Source: Nostoc sp. KVJ20 (lineage in GTDB: Bacteria; Cyanobacteriota; Cyanobacteriia; Cyanobacteriales; Nostocaceae). Taken from it: a stretch of 64,000 bases of DNA. The notes under the pieces are model-generated. The model was not told where the DNA came from and did no database searches. It worked only from the letters and a program-made list of their open reading frames with translations. Location: positions 1 through 64,000 of the forward strand of contig NZ_KV757553.1 of NCBI RefSeq assembly GCF_001712795.1, in the 5' to 3' direction. Below, in pieces: positions 46,206 through 56,336 of this stretch (positions are counted from its first letter, which is position 1; each line of letters begins with the position of its first letter). The position numbers were made by a program, and so were the translations under genes.

Positions 46206-46853
46206 TTACAAAGGCCCGGAAATACCTTGCTTGCGGATCATCAAGAAGTGAAACAGCATGAAGACTGCAATTAACCAAGGCAATACAAAGGTGTGGGCGC
46301 TGTAGTAACGAGTTAGTGTTGCTTGACCAACACTCGAACCGCCGCGCAACAGGTCAGAAATCAGAACGCCAACCACGGGAATTGCTTCTGGTACGCCGCT
46401 AACGATTTTCACAGCCCAGTAGCCAACTTGATCCCAAGGTAGAGAATAGCCGGTAACTCCGAAGGAAACGGTGATCACAGCTAGGATGACACCACTTACC
46501 CAGGTGAGTTCGCGGGGCTTTTTGAAACCACCTGTAAGATAAACCCGGAAGACGTGCAAAATCATCATCAACACCATCATGCTCGCAGACCAGCGATGGA
46601 TGGAGCGAATTAGCCAACCGAAGTTTACTTCATTCATGATGTACTGCACTGAGGAGAAAGCTTCAGTGACTGTTGGCCTGTAGTAGAACGTCATGGCAAA
46701 TCCAGTAGCAAACTGGATCAGAAAGCAAACCAGGGTAATTCCACCCAGACAGTAAAAGATATTGACGTGGGGAGGGACGTATTTGCTAGTAACATCTTCA
46801 GCGAGCGCCTGAATTTCTAGGCGTTCCTCAAACCAGTCGTAAACGTTGGCCAT
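46206..46853 (-). CDS. petB: Cytochrome b6
   Basis: The 215-residue protein has four membrane segments and the haem-binding histidines in [14 protein letters not shown] and [24 protein letters not shown] and [15 protein letters not shown], plus the Cys near residue 35 ([14 protein letters not shown]) that attaches haem ci. It is the b-type subunit of cytochrome b6f. The petB-petD order and spacing are typical. Conserved length and no oddity. Confidence 0.98.
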   Translation of the reverse strand: MANVYDWFEERLEIQALAEDVTSKYVPPHVNIFYCLGGITLVCFLIQFATGFAMTFYYRPTVTEAFSSVQYIMNEVNFGWLIRSIHRWSASMMVLMMILHVFRVYLTGGFKKPRELTWVSGVILAVITVSFGVTGYSLPWDQVGYWAVKIVSGVPEAIPVVGVLISDLLRGGSSVGQATLTRYYSAHTFVLPWLIAVFMLFHFLMIRKQGISGPL

Positions 46854-47259
46854 ACAATCTCAAGTTCCTAAAAGTCGGTTGCGGTTGATAAATTCCGAAG
46901 TTCTGAATCGGCAGAAGCCTTCGCTCAGACTTCTCTCCCAATTAGCAAGTTTGGGATTTTAGTAAAGGGGAGTTTTTTTGTTTGCTTTTTAGCTTTTGGC
47001 GTGCTAAGAGACTTCAGAAACTTTACACTCTGTAAAGATAGAATATATTGCGATCTCTTTACGCCCCTACACACAAAATAGTGGACACAAAGTAGATTTT
47101 ATCCTTTGGCGAGTGGATACGATGCATCAGTTGACTGAACAACTTGATGAGAAAAATGCACCACTTCTATAAAAAAAGTAACATAATCGAGAGATAGATT
47201 TCATCAACAACAGGGGAAGTGAGCATTTATAGCCAATTTGGGTTGAGGTGGAATTGATA
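46854..47259. promoter_or_regulatory. Divergent petB/ctpA intergenic region
   Basis: 406 bases between two divergent genes with no coding frame. It should contain both promoters; I do not see a site I can name. The last bases, GAGGTGG, are the ctpA ribosome-binding site. Confidence 0.5.
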
Positions 47260-48504
47260 ATGGGGTTCATGAACAAACAAGTCTTTCGGGTTGGATTTTC
47301 ATTGCTAATGGCGTTTTGGTTGGCGTTGGGTACGCTCACCCAGCCGGCTCTAGCTTTGACGACGGAACAAAAGCTGGTTTCGGAAGTTTGGCGAATTGTT
47401 AATCGCACTTATCTAGATGAGACGTTTAATCATCAAAACTGGGCAGCAGTCAGGCAAAAGGTTCTGGAGAAGCCTTTGGCAGACTCAAATGCCAGTTATG
47501 CGGCAATTGGGAAGATGCTCAAGAGCCTTGACGATCCTTTTACCCGCTTTTTAGATCCAGAACAGTACCGCAGCTTGCAGGTAAATACTTCCGGGGAATT
47601 GACTGGGGTAGGATTACAAATTGCTTTGAATTCTGAGAATGGGAAGTTAGAAGTAGTTGCTCCTATCGCCGGTTCACCGGCAGATAAAGCGGGGATTAGA
47701 CCACGCGATCGCATCCTCAAAATTGAAGGCGTCTCTACAGAAAATCTCACCCTTGATGAAGCTGCAACCAGAATGCGCGGGCCGAGTGGTAGCCTTGTCA
47801 CTTTACTGATCGAACGGGACGGAGAAGCAGAAACAGAAATTAGACTAACACGCGATCGCATTGCTCTTAACCCTGTGGTTTCCGAATTGCGTGTTTCCAC
47901 TGACAATACGCCTATTGGCTACCTACGACTGACTCAATTCAATGCCAACGCCTCAACGGAATTGGCACACGCTATTTCTAGTCTAGAAAAAAAAGGGGCT
48001 GCTGCCTACATTCTAGATTTACGAAATAATCCTGGGGGGCTATTGCAATCAGGAATTGAAATCGCCCGTCTTTGGTTAGACTCCGGCACTATCGTTTACA
48101 CTGTTAACCGACAAGGCATTCAGGGCAGTTTTGAAGCCTTTGGCCCAGCCCTGACAAACGATCCTCTGGTGATTTTGGTGAATCAAGGAACTGCTAGTGC
48201 CAGTGAGATTCTCGCCGGCGCACTCCAAGATAATGGTCGCGCCCAGTTGGTAGGCGAAACCACCTTTGGAAAGGGCTTAATTCAATCCTTATTTGAATTA
48301 TCAGATGGTTCGGGCTTGGCAGTCACAATTGCTAAGTATGAAACTCCTCAACACCGGGATATTAACAAACTAGGTATTAAACCGGATACAGTGATTTCCC
48401 AAGCAGCCATTAACCGCGAACAGATTGGCACTGAAGCGGATCTGCAATATCAAGCAGCAGTACAACTTTTGGTGAAAAATTCGGTGGTGGCGGGAAAGGC
48501 ATGA
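47260..48504 (+). CDS. ctpA: Carboxyl-terminal processing protease
   Basis: The 414-residue S41 protease has a signal peptide ending near ALALTT, a PDZ domain (ELTGVGLQI, GSPADKAGIRPRDRILKI) and the catalytic Ser and Lys in NQGTASASEILAGAL and GETTFGKGLIQ. CtpA cleaves the C-terminal extension of the photosystem II D1 precursor in the lumen. I choose ATG 47260 with GAGGTGG before it; a GTG at 47248 overlaps that site. It is divergent from petB. Confidence 0.94.
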   Translation: MGFMNKQVFRVGFSLLMAFWLALGTLTQPALALTTEQKLVSEVWRIVNRTYLDETFNHQNWAAVRQKVLEKPLADSNASYAAIGKMLKSLDDPFTRFLDPEQYRSLQVNTSGELTGVGLQIALNSENGKLEVVAPIAGSPADKAGIRPRDRILKIEGVSTENLTLDEAATRMRGPSGSLVTLLIERDGEAETEIRLTRDRIALNPVVSELRVSTDNTPIGYLRLTQFNANASTELAHAISSLEKKGAAAYILDLRNNPGGLLQSGIEIARLWLDSGTIVYTVNRQGIQGSFEAFGPALTNDPLVILVNQGTASASEILAGALQDNGRAQLVGETTFGKGLIQSLFELSDGSGLAVTIAKYETPQHRDINKLGIKPDTVISQAAINREQIGTEADLQYQAAVQLLVKNSVVAGKA

Positions 48505-48510
48505 AGAGTG

Positions 48511-48553
48511 ATGAGTAATGAGTAATGAGTAATGAGTGATGAGTGATGAGTAG
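48511..48553 (+). repeat. ATGAGTA heptamer array
   Basis: About six tandem 7-bp units (ATGAGTA and ATGAGTG) start 7 bases after the ctpA stop codon. They are of the same class as the other heptamer arrays in the window. Confidence 0.75.
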
Positions 48554-48642
48554 GAAATCTCACTTATTACTCAGCATTCACAAAGGCATAGTTAGGGCAG
48601 GGGCAAGTTATTTTTATCCTAGAATAACTGCGATTTTCTCGT

Positions 48643-51600
48643 TTATATCGACAATGGTAGCTGAATCACAAATTCAGTTCCTTCGCCAAGTTGAGAATTA
48701 ACTTCGATCGCTCCGCCATGTTTTTCCACAATAATTTGACGGGCGATCGCAAGTCCTAATCCTGTTCCTTTGCCAACAGCTTTCGTCGTAAATAAATGGT
48801 CAAATATCTTTTGTTTTACCTCTTGAGCCATTCCCTTTCCATTGTCAGCAATTGTAATTTTTACACCTTTAATTTCTAGTGATGTTTTAATTATGATGCG
48901 GTTAGGATTAATTTTAATTTCCTCAAAACTCCGATTTGTATTTGATTCATCCAATGCATCAATTGCATTTGCTAAGATATTCATAAATACTTGATTTAAT
49001 TGCCCAGGAAAACACTCAACTTGAGGTAAAGTGCTGTATTCAGTTATCACTTCAATTGCTGGACGTTGCTCGTTAGCCTTGAGACGATGTTTCAAAATTA
49101 AAATCGTGCTGTCGATGCCTTGATGAATATGAAACGGCACTTTATAATCTTTGTCGGCACGGGAGAAAGTTCGTAAACTGGTGCTGATATTTTTTAAGCG
49201 ATCGCACGCCATAGTCATAGAATCAATCATCTTGGGCAAGTCTTCTAAGCTATAATCCAAGTCGATTTCTTCGGCGTGGTGAAGAATTTGATCATTTTTG
49301 TTGGGTAAACTTTTTTGATAAAGCTTTAAGTGTTCAAAAATATCAGCAACAGTGGGTTTAGCTTGCTTGAGACTAGCAGCAATAAAACCAAGGGGATTAT
49401 TCATTTCGTGAGCCACACCAGCAACTAGATTCCCCAGTGCTGACATCTTTTCACTTTGGACAATTTGTAATTGGGCATTTTGTAAATCGTTCAATGCTTG
49501 TTGCAAATCTTGTGATTTTTGCTGCAAGGCAAGTTCAGCTTGTTTGCGATCGCTAATATCTCGCATTACAACCACCGCACCGGCTTTGTTACCCGCAGGA
49601 TCGAAGATCGCTTGTCCGCTAGCTAACAAAATTCTCGTAGAACCATGCTTTGGCGCAATTACCATTTCGGCATTTTCGACTATTTCCCCTTGCAAGGCGC
49701 GAAACAAAGGAATTTCGGTTTTTAATAGAGGTGTTTTACCATCAAGTTGATAAAGATCGAAGTATTCTGCCCATTCTTCTGCTGGTAATGATTCTACTGG
49801 TAAGCCATGAAATTCACGAGTTGCTTTGTTAAATAGAGTCAATTTACCATTAGCATCACAAACAACAATCCCATCTGTAATATTGTGAATGATGGCATTC
49901 AAAAACTCTCGTTCTTTGGCTAGAGATGCTTCAGCCTGTTTGCGTAAGCGCAGCTCGTTGTAGACATTGCTAATATCAATCACCACTCCATCCCAGACGA
50001 TTGCGCCATCGACTTGCCGCTCTGGCCGAGCAAGAGATTGAATCCATTTGACGGTTCCTGAAGGCAGGATAATCCGACATTCTATGTCAAATGGTGTCAG
50101 ATTTTGAGCAGAGTAGGCGATCGCTTGGGCAATAGCTGGCTGATCGTCAGGATGATTCATGGCGTAAAGGCTATGCGTCCCTGTCATCACTGATTCTGGT
50201 TCTAAGCCATACAAGTCCAAACAGCCAGAACTAACGTATGGCGTTGAAGTTGAACCGTCAGCCGCTAACCGGAATTGGTACACCATACCAGGAATATTAT
50301 TTGTCAAATTTTGGAAGCGGATTTCACTAGCTTGCAATTTTGCTAGAGATTGTTCCAACTGTTGAGCATAGTTCTGGGAATTGCGGTAAAGGCGGGCATT
50401 TTCCACAGAAATGGCAGCTTGAGCGCAAAGTAAGTTGAGTAGCTTGACGCGATCGCTTGTAAATGCTCCAGTTGCCAAATTGTTTTCCAAATACAAAATG
50501 CCTAGCAACTTACCCTGATGCAAAATCGGGATGCACAAGATGCTTTTGGGCTGCTGTTGCTGAATATACGGGTCATTAATTAATTGCGGATGCACCGTGG
50601 CATCAATAATCACTACTGGTTGTAAGTTGCGTTTGACGGTATTAATTAAGCTAACTGGTAGATCGGGGGAGTCTTCAACAGGCTGTGGGTTCGACAACAT
50701 TGGGTAAAAATCAACTTCAGCAGTTCCTTTGTTCTGTAGAGATGTGCCACCAAAGGAAAGCTGGGCTAACGCCTGAATTAGTAAACCACCTGACTCCAAA
50801 AGCATGAACACACACTTATCAGCTCCGGCATTTTCAATGACGATATGCAGCAACGTCGAGAGCAGCTTTTCGAGTTCGATTTCGCTAGAAAGGGTTTGGG
50901 AAGCTTTGAGAATAGTAGCTAAATCTAAAGCAACAGAGACGTTGCTACTACTGGAAGTGGCAGAACTGGTGGAGGTGATACTTTCTAATGTGAAGATAGT
51001 TTCGTTAGTTGAGAGGGGAGAACGAGTTGGCTGGAGAATGGGAGCGAGGAGTTGGGGATAGCGTCGTTCCAAATCGGCGACTTTGGCTTTAGCTTCCCAA
51101 CGAGCATAGCCGTAGTAGGCTTGGGTCATGTATTCTTGAGCAATCCGCTCTTTGCCCCAGTCGAGGTAAAATTTGGCAGCTAGTTCATTGGCAAGTGCTT
51201 CTTCTTGGATGTAATCGTTTTCTTTGGCTCCTTTGATGGCGCGATCGTACAAATCTATTGCCTCGGCTTTGTTGCCTTGGACTCGTTCTCGTTCCGCCTC
51301 GACTAGATAAAACTTGTGCAAGAAATTCATCGGCGCATGAGTTGCCCAGTCTTTGAGTTTTTCTTGATTTGCAGCGATACATTCCTTGATTGGCTGCTGT
51401 TCTGGGGTTGAAAGTTCTCCCAAATATGCTATTTGGGCTAAAGATTCATAGAAATGAAAGATGGGTACATATAAAAAAGCCAGGACAGCATCCAAATACC
51501 GTCTTGCTTGTTCAGCCTGTTCTACGGCTTGTTTAAACTCTGAAAACAGATAAGACAGAACTAGTTTGTTAATCCACAGCAATGCTAATCCGGTGCGATC

Positions 51601-54600
51601 GCCCGCTGTTTCATGTAATGGAAGTTGATGCTGTTCATTGTAGGCTGCACCGCTCAACACCACTACTTCATCCCCATTCCCCATTAAATTCAGCAAAATT
51701 TGTCGAATCACCTGGGAATAGGTCAAACTGAGATTTTGCTTGAGGTGCTTGAGGGCTTCACAATATCGGGCAAGTTCTGACTCCAGTTGCGTTAAATTCT
51801 TTCCAGCAAAATAGGAGTAAAAACCGTAATTATACGCAGAGTAACCCGCAAAAGCAAAATCGCCTACATCTAAACAACTACAATAAGCTATCTGCAAGGG
51901 GTTTAATGTCTCACGCAGGTGCATTTTCCAATGCCTTGTGTACACATAGACTAGTAATAAAGTTTTCCCCTTCAATTCGGAATTTTGCTGACGTGATAGC
52001 AGATCGAGGGCTAACTGACCGAATTCATAACCTAATTCAACCTTTCCGAACACACCACACATCAATATTCCATAAGAGACATAGCTAAAGGTCGAGGTTG
52101 ACTCATTGCCATATACAACAGACAAATAAACCTTTTTTAAAATCACCAATAAATACAGTAGTGGCTGATACAGATAGGCGCAGGGTGCTACTGATGTCAA
52201 AATTCGAGCCGCTGCCAGGATGTTTGCATTCTTTGCTTCGCTGAGGTTGAGTAACTCACCAGGTTGACGCTCTCCAATCGCATCGGAAACGGTACTAAAG
52301 GCAGCTGCCACATCTTCCTGGGTAGGATCTGCGGGCAGTTCTACTCCTAATTGCTTTAAAATGGCAAGTGCCGCTGCGATCGCTTGAGAAAATTGACCCT
52401 GGGCTGTGAATGCTTCAATCTTCACTTCATAGACGCTAATTTGAGCTAACGGAGTTTTGGCGTGATTCAAGACAAGGCTGGCATTAGCTGCCATCTGCTC
52501 TAAATCACCACTCAGATAGGCGGCTTCTGTGGCGACTTGATGGAGTGCTAAGGTCAACTCATACTGATGCTGCCAATTGTTTTGGGCAAGTAACCCAATG
52601 CCTACCTGAGCATATTTACAGGCGGCAGTATAGGCTGTGGCCGCCTTTGCCTTGCGACTTGCCATCAGGTTAAATTCGGCTAATGTTTGACGTTCTGCGG
52701 ATTGGGCGATCAATTCAGTCGCAATATTGAGTTGACTGACTATTTCAAAAATCCGTTCTTCTCGGTTGCTTTCGGGAGTATTGCTTAAGAGTAACTGTCC
52801 AATCTTCAGGTGAACGGGTTGTTTTTCATCGGCGGGAATTAGTGAGTATGCTGCTTGTTGCACCCGGTCATGTAAAAATTTATAAGTAACTGTCATTTGT
52901 CCTTGGTCATTGGTCATTTGTTTATGACTATTGACAAACGACTCCTGTTGATAAAACTTATAAACTTCATTTTGGGGTATAATTAAACCTTCTTGTAAAG
53001 CTTTCCATAAACTTGTAGCCGTTTCAATTTGCGATTGTTCAGAAACGATCGCCAATGTCTTCAAATCAAATTGATTACCAATACAGGCTGCCAGTTTCAA
53101 GATATCTTGAGTGTTGGGTGGCAATTTCTGAAGTTGTTGTGCCACAAATTCCACCACGTCATCAGTGAGAGCGAGCGATCGCACTTGTGCTACATCACAT
53201 TGCCAGAAACCTATCTCCCAATCAAAGGTAATCAGCCCATCCTCATGTAGCGCTTTCAAAAACTGAGTTGTGAAAAAGGGATTACCTTGGGCTTTTTGAT
53301 AAACCAACTCTGTCAATGGCAATGCTTGGCCTGTTGCACAACTGAGGGAGTCGGCAATTAAATGGTTCACATCTACTTGACTCAAGGGATCTAGAGTTAA
53401 AGTCTTGACGCAGGAAGATGCCTTTTCAATTTCATCTAACGTCAACATCAGTGGATGAGCTGCAAACACCTCGTTATCGCGGTAGGCGCCAATAATGAAT
53501 AGATAACCCCAATCACTCTGAGTCATCAACAGTTTCAGCAAATTGAGCGATGCCGAATCTGCCCACTGCAAGTCATCAAGAAACATCACCAAAGGATGCT
53601 CTCTTGTGGTGAAGACTTGAATGAACTTTTGGAACAGCAGATTAAAACGGTTCTGTGCCGCACTACCCGATAATTGTGCGATCGCACCCTGTTTGCCGAT
53701 CAGCTGCTCTAATTCAGGAATTACCTCGATCAGGAGTTGCCCGTTGTCTCCAACTGCCGCTAAAATCTTGCTCTGCCATTGCTTCAGTTGGGTATCACTT
53801 TCACTGAGCAACTGTCCCATCAGGTCACGAAAAGCTTGCACAAAAGCAGATAGAGGAATGTTGCGGTTGAACTGGTCGTATTTGCCCTTGATGAAATAGC
53901 CGTTCCACCGGACAATTGGCTTATGTACTTCATTGACAACTGCGGTTTTACCAATACCAGAGAAACCTGCTACTAGCATCAGTTGGGAACCACCATTAGC
54001 AACATAACCAAAGGTATCCAGTAACGTTTGCACTTCCGATTCTCGCCCGTAGAGTTTTTCGGGTATGAGGAAGCGATCGCTGATATCTCGCTGTCCCAAA
54101 TCAAACCAGGTGTGCTTACCTGTTTCTCGCCACTGTTCTACGCAAGTCACTAGGTCATGTTTAATTCCTAGCGCACTCTGATAGCGGTCTTCGGCGTTCT
54201 TCGCCATCAGTTTGCGGACAATTTCCCCCAGCATCAGGGGCAAATCGGGGTTGAAATCGCAGAGAAAGGGTGGTTGTTTGGCAATGTGACAATGCAGCAA
54301 TTCCATCGGCTCATTGGACTCAAAGGGTAATTGTCCACTCAACAGTTCAAAGAAAGTTACGCCTAATGAATAAAAGTCACTGCGGTAGTCAATACCCCTG
54401 TTCATCCGTCCGGTTTGCTCTGGTGACAGATACGCTAGCGTTCCCTCTAGTCCTTTGGGACTTTGGATCTCCTGGGTTTCTCGTGGTAAAAGCGAGGCAA
54501 TACTGAAGTCAATCAGCTTGATTTGTTTGGTCTGAGGGTGAATCAGGATGTTGGCTGGTTTAATGTCTTTGTGAATGACACTCTGTTGATGCAACTGGTG

Positions 54601-54969
54601 TAAGGTGTCTAATAATTGCAAAGCAATGGGTAGGAATTGCTCTAATGTCAGTATTTTTCCTTGAGTAAATTGCCGCAAGGAAACACCACCAAAGTCTTCC
54701 ATGACTAGAACATAGCCATTATGATAGGCTTCCAGACTATAAGGTTTGATAATGCCGGAAATATCTATGTTTTTAGCGATCGCATATTGGTTGCGAAACT
54801 GTACTAATTCGCTAAAAGTCGGGTATTCTCGTTTTAAGAGCTTGATGACAACTGGCAGGCGATCGCATTCTCGAACTGCCCGATACACTTGGGTGCGAGA
54901 ACCTAAATATAGTTGTTCTATAGTTTGGTAGCCAGCGATCCTTAAAGTTCCATCAACTTTGGCGCTCAT
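48643..54969 (-). CDS. Giant hybrid Ser/Thr and His kinase with AAA ATPase, GAF and PAS
   Basis: The 2108-residue protein belongs to the cyanobacterial HstK-like family. In order: Ser/Thr kinase (K43, HKDIKPAN at 133-140, DFS instead of DFG at 154-156); AAA/STAND ATPase (GFSGIGKTA at 335-343); a long helical TPR-like region to ~1300; GAF (~1360-1520); two PAS domains (~1535-1660 and 1690-1810); HisKA with GVAHEMNNPLG (His near 1856); HATPase with NILANAIDALDES, DNGKGM and GTGLGLA to the end. All kinase motifs are intact. A heptamer repeat added about 14 residues in frame near 680. Next to it lies a decayed piece of another hybrid kinase. Confidence 0.92.
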   Translation of the reverse strand: MSAKVDGTLRIAGYQTIEQLYLGSRTQVYRAVRECDRLPVVIKLLKREYPTFSELVQFRNQYAIAKNIDISGIIKPYSLEAYHNGYVLVMEDFGGVSLRQFTQGKILTLEQFLPIALQLLDTLHQLHQQSVIHKDIKPANILIHPQTKQIKLIDFSIASLLPRETQEIQSPKGLEGTLAYLSPEQTGRMNRGIDYRSDFYSLGVTFFELLSGQLPFESNEPMELLHCHIAKQPPFLCDFNPDLPLMLGEIVRKLMAKNAEDRYQSALGIKHDLVTCVEQWRETGKHTWFDLGQRDISDRFLIPEKLYGRESEVQTLLDTFGYVANGGSQLMLVAGFSGIGKTAVVNEVHKPIVRWNGYFIKGKYDQFNRNIPLSAFVQAFRDLMGQLLSESDTQLKQWQSKILAAVGDNGQLLIEVIPELEQLIGKQGAIAQLSGSAAQNRFNLLFQKFIQVFTTREHPLVMFLDDLQWADSASLNLLKLLMTQSDWGYLFIIGAYRDNEVFAAHPLMLTLDEIEKASSCVKTLTLDPLSQVDVNHLIADSLSCATGQALPLTELVYQKAQGNPFFTTQFLKALHEDGLITFDWEIGFWQCDVAQVRSLALTDDVVEFVAQQLQKLPPNTQDILKLAACIGNQFDLKTLAIVSEQSQIETATSLWKALQEGLIIPQNEVYKFYQQESFVNSHKQMTNDQGQMTVTYKFLHDRVQQAAYSLIPADEKQPVHLKIGQLLLSNTPESNREERIFEIVSQLNIATELIAQSAERQTLAEFNLMASRKAKAATAYTAACKYAQVGIGLLAQNNWQHQYELTLALHQVATEAAYLSGDLEQMAANASLVLNHAKTPLAQISVYEVKIEAFTAQGQFSQAIAAALAILKQLGVELPADPTQEDVAAAFSTVSDAIGERQPGELLNLSEAKNANILAAARILTSVAPCAYLYQPLLYLLVILKKVYLSVVYGNESTSTFSYVSYGILMCGVFGKVELGYEFGQLALDLLSRQQNSELKGKTLLLVYVYTRHWKMHLRETLNPLQIAYCSCLDVGDFAFAGYSAYNYGFYSYFAGKNLTQLESELARYCEALKHLKQNLSLTYSQVIRQILLNLMGNGDEVVVLSGAAYNEQHQLPLHETAGDRTGLALLWINKLVLSYLFSEFKQAVEQAEQARRYLDAVLAFLYVPIFHFYESLAQIAYLGELSTPEQQPIKECIAANQEKLKDWATHAPMNFLHKFYLVEAERERVQGNKAEAIDLYDRAIKGAKENDYIQEEALANELAAKFYLDWGKERIAQEYMTQAYYGYARWEAKAKVADLERRYPQLLAPILQPTRSPLSTNETIFTLESITSTSSATSSSSNVSVALDLATILKASQTLSSEIELEKLLSTLLHIVIENAGADKCVFMLLESGGLLIQALAQLSFGGTSLQNKGTAEVDFYPMLSNPQPVEDSPDLPVSLINTVKRNLQPVVIIDATVHPQLINDPYIQQQQPKSILCIPILHQGKLLGILYLENNLATGAFTSDRVKLLNLLCAQAAISVENARLYRNSQNYAQQLEQSLAKLQASEIRFQNLTNNIPGMVYQFRLAADGSTSTPYVSSGCLDLYGLEPESVMTGTHSLYAMNHPDDQPAIAQAIAYSAQNLTPFDIECRIILPSGTVKWIQSLARPERQVDGAIVWDGVVIDISNVYNELRLRKQAEASLAKEREFLNAIIHNITDGIVVCDANGKLTLFNKATREFHGLPVESLPAEEWAEYFDLYQLDGKTPLLKTEIPLFRALQGEIVENAEMVIAPKHGSTRILLASGQAIFDPAGNKAGAVVVMRDISDRKQAELALQQKSQDLQQALNDLQNAQLQIVQSEKMSALGNLVAGVAHEMNNPLGFIAASLKQAKPTVADIFEHLKLYQKSLPNKNDQILHHAEEIDLDYSLEDLPKMIDSMTMACDRLKNISTSLRTFSRADKDYKVPFHIHQGIDSTILILKHRLKANEQRPAIEVITEYSTLPQVECFPGQLNQVFMNILANAIDALDESNTNRSFEEIKINPNRIIIKTSLEIKGVKITIADNGKGMAQEVKQKIFDHLFTTKAVGKGTGLGLAIARQIIVEKHGGAIEVNSQLGEGTEFVIQLPLSI
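52896..52937. repeat. Heptamer repeat inside the giant kinase gene
   Basis: Minus-strand units AAATGAC, CAATGAC and AAGGACAAATGAC encode the residues KQMTNDQGQMTV between conserved kinase-family sequence QQESF and YKFLHDRVQQAAY. The length is a multiple of three, so the frame is kept. Confidence 0.7.
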
Positions 54970-55139
54970 AAGTTTTTACGAGAATATCTGTATACTAGCG
55001 TTATAATTCCCAGGACAATATCTTGGTTAACAAACGTTAGAAAACTGGTATTGAGCAAAACAGTTCCCAGTTCCGTTAGCGGTAGCTTTAACGCACCCGA
55101 CAATTTAAGATTTACTTTATAAAAGGGTTTCTTACGCTC
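54970..55139. other. Upstream region of the giant kinase gene
   Basis: No gene is seen; it should hold the kinase promoter. A short repeat GTTAGCGGTAGC occurs near 55075 and again near 62278. Confidence 0.35.
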
Positions 55140-55331
55140 CTATTTTGTTAATTCCAAAATTTTCTCAAAATCAAAGTTATTTACTAACTGCCTTAACCCA
55201 TTAGCTAAATGAGCAATGGAATGAGGGAATTTGATTAATTAATTGCAGAATTTGCTGACCATGAACTTTAGTTGCACAGTCACGTAATTGTGCTATCCAT
55301 GCATCTGGCATAACTGCTAACTCCCTTACTT
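55140..55331 (-). pseudogene. Remnant of a hybrid histidine kinase C-terminus
   Basis: The minus strand encodes ELAVMPDAWIAQLRDC then ILQLINQIPSFH, after which a one-base shift gives SIAHLANGLRQLVNNFDFEKI and LELTK-stop. This matches the tail that follows the last receiver domain in many cyanobacterial hybrid kinases (MPDxWxxQL ... LANALTDLVxNFxFxxIxxL). Only about 60 residues are left, with a frameshift near 55220. Everything upstream is gone, replaced by the MBL-fold gene, whose stop codon is adjacent. Confidence 0.7.
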
Positions 55332-56066
55332 CTAAAGTAGAGGCTCTATCCGCAGCAAAGCTGGTAAATCTAGAGAGGCGAGGTGTTGATAAGCTTGATC
55401 TATGACTCGCTTGCCTCTAAGAAAGCCTGTATTAGCTCCAGGACAAATATACCGGAGAGTTTCTGGTGTAAAATGTTCTAACAATAATCGAAGACTCTGA
55501 ATTTGCCTTGGCCAGTGAAAGGTTTTAGCTGACCGTAATAATGCTGGCTTGCCATGCTGATTTGGGAGTAAATGGCGACCAGAAAATAATATACCTCCAA
55601 ATTCACCGTAGTAGAGGCAAGATGAGCCGGGAGAATGACCTGGTGTCCAAATCACTTGTGTTGCTGCATCAATGATAAATTCTTGTCTAAATGTAGTTAC
55701 GGTTAAGCCTGGTAATAAATAAGCTTCTTGCTCTTGAATCAGCACCTCGCAGCCAAAGGTTTGCTGAAATTCGGCAGTCTTGCCAATAGCGCCGCGATGA
55801 GTGATAAATAACCAACGCACGCCTCCATGCGATCGCAAAAAATCTTGATTTGTTTGGTCTAAAGCAGGGCAATCTATGAGGATATTCCCTTCATTTCTTA
55901 CAATAAAATAAGAGGTTCCCCCTAATGTGTCCCGATTGGGTGGAAAGGCAAAAATACTCTCTTGTGCGAAGTCCGATTGCAGAGAACTTCCGCTAGGAAC
56001 TTCGTCAGGGAAGACAGCCCGTGGTGACTTAGTTGTATGACTTGGTTTTTGAGGTAAAGGGCACAT
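55332..56066 (-). CDS. MBL-fold metallohydrolase-like protein
   Basis: The 244-residue protein has the metallo-beta-lactamase fold: SYFIVRNEGNILIDCPA, WLFITHRGAIGK at the first metal motif, WTPGHSPGSSCLYY and GILFSGRHLL. The canonical HxHxDH is reduced to THRGAIG, so the metal site is altered or single; such degenerate members are common in cyanobacteria. The substrate is unknown. ATG 56066 fits; the frame is open to 56219 through repeat-derived low-complexity codons. It is divergent from the site-2 protease gene. Confidence 0.82.
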   Translation of the reverse strand: MCPLPQKPSHTTKSPRAVFPDEVPSGSSLQSDFAQESIFAFPPNRDTLGGTSYFIVRNEGNILIDCPALDQTNQDFLRSHGGVRWLFITHRGAIGKTAEFQQTFGCEVLIQEQEAYLLPGLTVTTFRQEFIIDAATQVIWTPGHSPGSSCLYYGEFGGILFSGRHLLPNQHGKPALLRSAKTFHWPRQIQSLRLLLEHFTPETLRYICPGANTGFLRGKRVIDQAYQHLASLDLPALLRIEPLL

Positions 56067-56336
56067 GATCAAAGAACCGAAACTGAGGAGTTGTGGACAA
56101 TCTGGTGGTAGTGTGGAAATTCTCAAGAATTGAACTAGGGATTGGGAATTGGGCATGGGGCATGGGGCATGGGACATTTGGGTATTAGTTATTCTTGTCT
56201 CCCAGTCCCCAGTACCCAATACCCATTCCCCTGTTAACCCTTGTGAAAAAAATTGGGATTTGAGGTCTGCCTTGTAGTTAATGCTATGGTGCTGAAGCTA
56301 CTGGTAGGGTGTTTTGTCAAAATTACTGTAGATAAC

